Assembly (NCBI GenBank): GCA_025980625.1
Contig: JAICXG010000132.1
Span: 1 to 7,797, forward strand
Length of the DNA: 7,797 bases
Reading direction: 5' to 3'
Source: Chthoniobacterales bacterium
GTDB taxonomy: Bacteria > Verrucomicrobiota > Verrucomicrobiia > Chthoniobacterales > UBA10450
The translations under genes were made by a program, and so were the position numbers. Position 1 is the stretch's first letter; every line of letters starts with the position of its first letter. The notes beneath the pieces were generated by a model, which searched no databases, was not told the DNA's origin, and saw only the letters and a program-made list of their open reading frames with translations. Shown here one piece after another: positions 7,101 to 7,797 of the stretch.

Positions 7101-7156
7101 TTGATCTGGCGCTGATTTTTCGAGCCGAGTATCTTCTTTAAAATCCAGTTAACCAT
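4136..7156 (-). CDS. secA: Preprotein translocase ATPase SecA
   Basis: Cytosolic and peripheral-membrane motor that pushes unfolded preproteins through SecYEG using ATP. It has 1006 residues against about 901 in E. coli. Domains in order: NBD1 with Walker A MATGEGKTL (124-132) and DEVDSILIDEARTPLIISG (232-250); an enlarged preprotein-crosslinking region (about 250-440); VDEFTGR (448-454), GRRWSDGLHQAVEAKEGV (458-475) and KLAGMTGTAETEA (498-510); NBD2 with NMAGRGTDIKLG (617-628) and the motif VI stretch QLRGRCARQGDPG (653-665); helical scaffold and wing domains; and a Pro/Gly-rich linker (about 932-960) leading to the zinc-binding tail CPCGSGKKYKNCC (990-1002), a four-Cys version where E. coli has Cys3-His. 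The start MVNWILKKILGSKNQR aligns with the normal SecA N-terminus. No Shine-Dalgarno is seen; the ATG follows an A-rich leader and CCCC. It stands alone on its strand and diverges from ridA. Confidence 0.98.
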   Translation of the reverse strand: MVNWILKKILGSKNQRQIKRLQPLVRQINALDEQLKSLSDDELRAKTNAWKTELSAIEEPEELARRQEEILPEAFALVKNAARRLTERQHQFEVCDQPMTWNMVHFDVQLIGGVVLHRGKIAEMATGEGKTLVATLPLYLNALANRGAHLVTVNDYLARRDAEWMGELYNFLGLTVGCIQHDQPPDVRREQYYMDITYGTNSEFGFDYLRDNGMATTRDQQVQRGYHYAIVDEVDSILIDEARTPLIISGPATVSTHQYDRLKPLIDQLVKKQNMLCNRLASEAKEAFDRGEVEEGGRLMFKVKLGQPRNKQLLRMMEDPEKRKAIDKAELSFYQDTRKEELFALKEELFFTMDEKSHEADLSEKGREFLNPDDPDSFVLPDLISEFTDIDLNRTLSDEEKDKLKADRQQHCDKQAEQIHNISQLLRAYCLFEKDVAYVVEDNKVVIVDEFTGRKMPGRRWSDGLHQAVEAKEGVQIDRETQTLATITIQNYFRLYHKLAGMTGTAETEANEFHDIYKLDVAVVPTNRPVARLDHNDRIYKTRREKYNAVINEIRDRHASQQPVLVGTVSVEASELLSRMLKREKIPHNVLNAKFHRQEAEIVSRAGQAGTVTISTNMAGRGTDIKLGPGVPEKGGLYVIGTERHESRRIDRQLRGRCARQGDPGATRFYVSFEDDLMRNFGAADRMTKIMERFGLEEGQELEHRWLNKSVETAQKRVEERNYLARKRTLDFDDVMNNQREVVYTYRNDVIDTDDPHKLVYEVIDEAVPAKMKEYLGSGAPGEEPNYAGLLHWVNTTFPLGLTKAKAEFDSRSVDENAEFLVGRIKEAYERKSSHEDPDAVKSLERYIILNAIDRLWQEHLYAMDALREGVYLRGYAQKDPLIEYKTEAYDMFVELMASIKNEVLHNLFRSTSNLQAFETFLSTLPQFLLREQAGTAPTANGPTPGRRPERIGAPVGGNGEAVESDGAEVKLELTPVRREMPKVGRNEPCPCGSGKKYKNCCGRVA

Positions 7157-7294
7157 GGGGAAAAGTCGTTTTTCTTTTGGATGCGAAACATCCCTTTGAG
7201 CGGGGCGATTAGCAACCTAAACTTCGGTCGCGCGCGCCCGCTGCCGGGCCCGGAATGGCATTGTGCGCGGGCCGCGTTCGCATAACATGGCGCG
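7157..7294. promoter_or_regulatory. Divergent secA/ridA promoter region
   Basis: This 138-bp spacer must contain the starts of both the secA (minus) and ridA (plus) transcripts. It contains a small hairpin GGATG-CGAAA-CATCC (7179-7193) in the presumed secA leader. A perfect palindrome CCGGGCCCGG (7244-7253) and an inverted repeat CGCGG-G-CCGCG (7266-7276) lie nearer ridA; either could be an operator. On the minus strand an A-rich stretch (AAAAGAAAAA) lies about 13-22 nt before the secA ATG, in place of a Shine-Dalgarno. No convincing secA -35/-10 pair was found. Confidence 0.5.
7261..7288 (+). promoter_or_regulatory. Weak candidate promoter for a leaderless ridA transcript
   Basis: TTGTGC (7261-7266, 3/6 match to -35) and TAACAT (7283-7288, 4/6 match to -10) are 16 nt apart. 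The expected start point is 6-7 nt further on, at or next to the A of the ridA ATG (7295). Together with the missing Shine-Dalgarno this would fit a leaderless mRNA. The hexamer matches are modest. Confidence 0.25.
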
Positions 7295-7717
7295 ATGAAA
7301 AAGATTGTCTCCACGAATGACGCCCCAGCTGCGATTGGCCCGTACTCGCAGGCAATCCGGAGCCGCGAGATGCTGTTTTCCGCCGGTCAAATCGCTCTCG
7401 ACCCACGCACCGGACAACTTGTTGGCGATGATATTGCCGAGCAAACCCGCCGCGTCCTCGAAAACCTCAGCGCCATCCTGAGAGCCGAGCATCTTAATTT
7501 TCAGCACGTGGTGAAGACGACGATTTTCCTCACCGACATGAATGACTTCCAAGCGGTGAACGAAATCTACGGCACCTACTTTCGCCAAAATCCACCGGCG
7601 CGCTCGACCGTCGGCGTCGCGTCGTTACCGAAAGGCGCGAAGATCGAGATTGAGATGATTGCGATGGCCGGCGAAGCCTTGAATGGCGGCAAAGTCGTGG
7701 GCGACACCTCTGGTTAA
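7295..7717 (+). CDS. ridA: RidA family enamine/imine deaminase
   Basis: Member of the RidA/YjgF/UK114 family: a homotrimeric cytosolic enzyme that hydrolyses reactive 2-aminoacrylate-type enamines/imines produced by PLP enzymes such as threonine/serine dehydratase, and so protects other PLP enzymes. The 140 residues show the family landmarks AIGPYSQA (13-20), FSAGQIALDP (28-37), NLSAIL (57-62), VVKTTIFLTDMNDF (72-85), and PARSTVGVASLPKGAKIEIEMIA (101-123). R103 corresponds to the catalytic arginine of archetypal RidA (E. coli R105), so true deaminase activity is likely. The protein runs about 12 residues past the usual C-terminus (GEALNGGKVVGDTSG). The start at 7295 matches family N-termini (MKKIVSTNDAP); there is no Shine-Dalgarno. 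It is followed 9 nt later by pyrE, in the same direction. Confidence 0.95.
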   Translation: MKKIVSTNDAPAAIGPYSQAIRSREMLFSAGQIALDPRTGQLVGDDIAEQTRRVLENLSAILRAEHLNFQHVVKTTIFLTDMNDFQAVNEIYGTYFRQNPPARSTVGVASLPKGAKIEIEMIAMAGEALNGGKVVGDTSG

Positions 7718-7726
7718 CCTGGAACG

Positions 7727-7797
7727 ATGACGAGCGAAGAAGTGCTGGCGTTGTTCCGGCGCACGGGCGCGCTGCTCGAGGGGCATTTTATTTTGCG
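7727..7797 (+). CDS. pyrE: Orotate phosphoribosyltransferase, N-terminus only
   Basis: The window ends 23 codons into this gene. The visible sequence begins MTSEEVLALFRRTGALLEGH and ends FIL. It matches the PyrE N-terminal pattern (L-x-LF-x-x-(T)GA-LLEGHF-x-L, followed in the family by SG-x-HS). PyrE joins orotate and PRPP to make OMP in pyrimidine synthesis. It starts 9 nt after ridA stops, so co-transcription is likely; only a weak purine stretch (GGAA) precedes the ATG. Because the catalytic PRPP-binding loop lies outside the window, the call rests on the N-terminal motif alone. Confidence 0.8.
   Translation, partial: MTSEEVLALFRRTGALLEGHFIL

Noticed and set aside
1..7797. tRNA, rRNA, CRISPR, insertion sequence or defence island
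   Set aside because: No cloverleaf-like sequence, regularly spaced direct repeats, transposase motif or terminal inverted repeats were seen; all genes are housekeeping types.

Overview
The window is a moderately GC-rich bacterial chromosomal segment made of housekeeping genes. The best taxonomic guess is the PVC superphylum, most likely Verrucomicrobia (Chthoniobacter/Spartobacteria-like). The guess rests on three things: the SecA has sequence blocks I remember from Bacteroidetes and PVC SecA proteins, an RRM-type RNA-binding protein is present, and recognisable Shine-Dalgarno sequences are scarce. This was judged by eye and not by a database search. No mobile element, CRISPR array, tRNA/rRNA gene, toxin or defence module was seen.

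Layout. Positions 1-3036 hold a compact minus-strand operon, read right to left: miaA (GTG start, 3036), hflX (4-bp ATGA overlap), a small PGPGW-family membrane protein (6-bp gap) and nth (14-bp overlap, cut by the left edge of the window). A strong Rho-independent terminator (3043-3095) lies directly before miaA and ends the upstream minus-strand gene for an RRM RNA-binding protein (3109-3636). Positions 3637-4135 hold no convincing gene. They carry a possible promoter, a leader hairpin and a degenerate palindromic intergenic repeat. secA (4136-7156, minus) follows. A 138-bp divergent spacer separates secA from the plus-strand pair ridA (7295-7717) and pyrE, of which only the first 23 codons are present.

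How the genes relate. The left operon joins translation quality and RNA modification (MiaA adds the dimethylallyl group to A37 of tRNAs reading UNN codons; HflX splits stalled or stressed ribosomes) with base-excision repair (Nth) and an uncharacterised two-helix membrane protein. SecA drives Sec-dependent export. RidA removes reactive enamine/imine intermediates, and PyrE makes OMP in pyrimidine synthesis.

Most notable non-genic signals: (1) a heptamer, TCGTTAG, occurs eight times, once as a direct tandem pair, and five copies extend to the 9-mer TCGTTAGGC, all within the first 2.7 kb; (2) the terminator sits only 6 nt before the miaA start codon, leaving no room for a conventional miaA promoter; (3) a degenerate REP-like palindrome lies downstream of secA. 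No clearly new multi-gene system is present.
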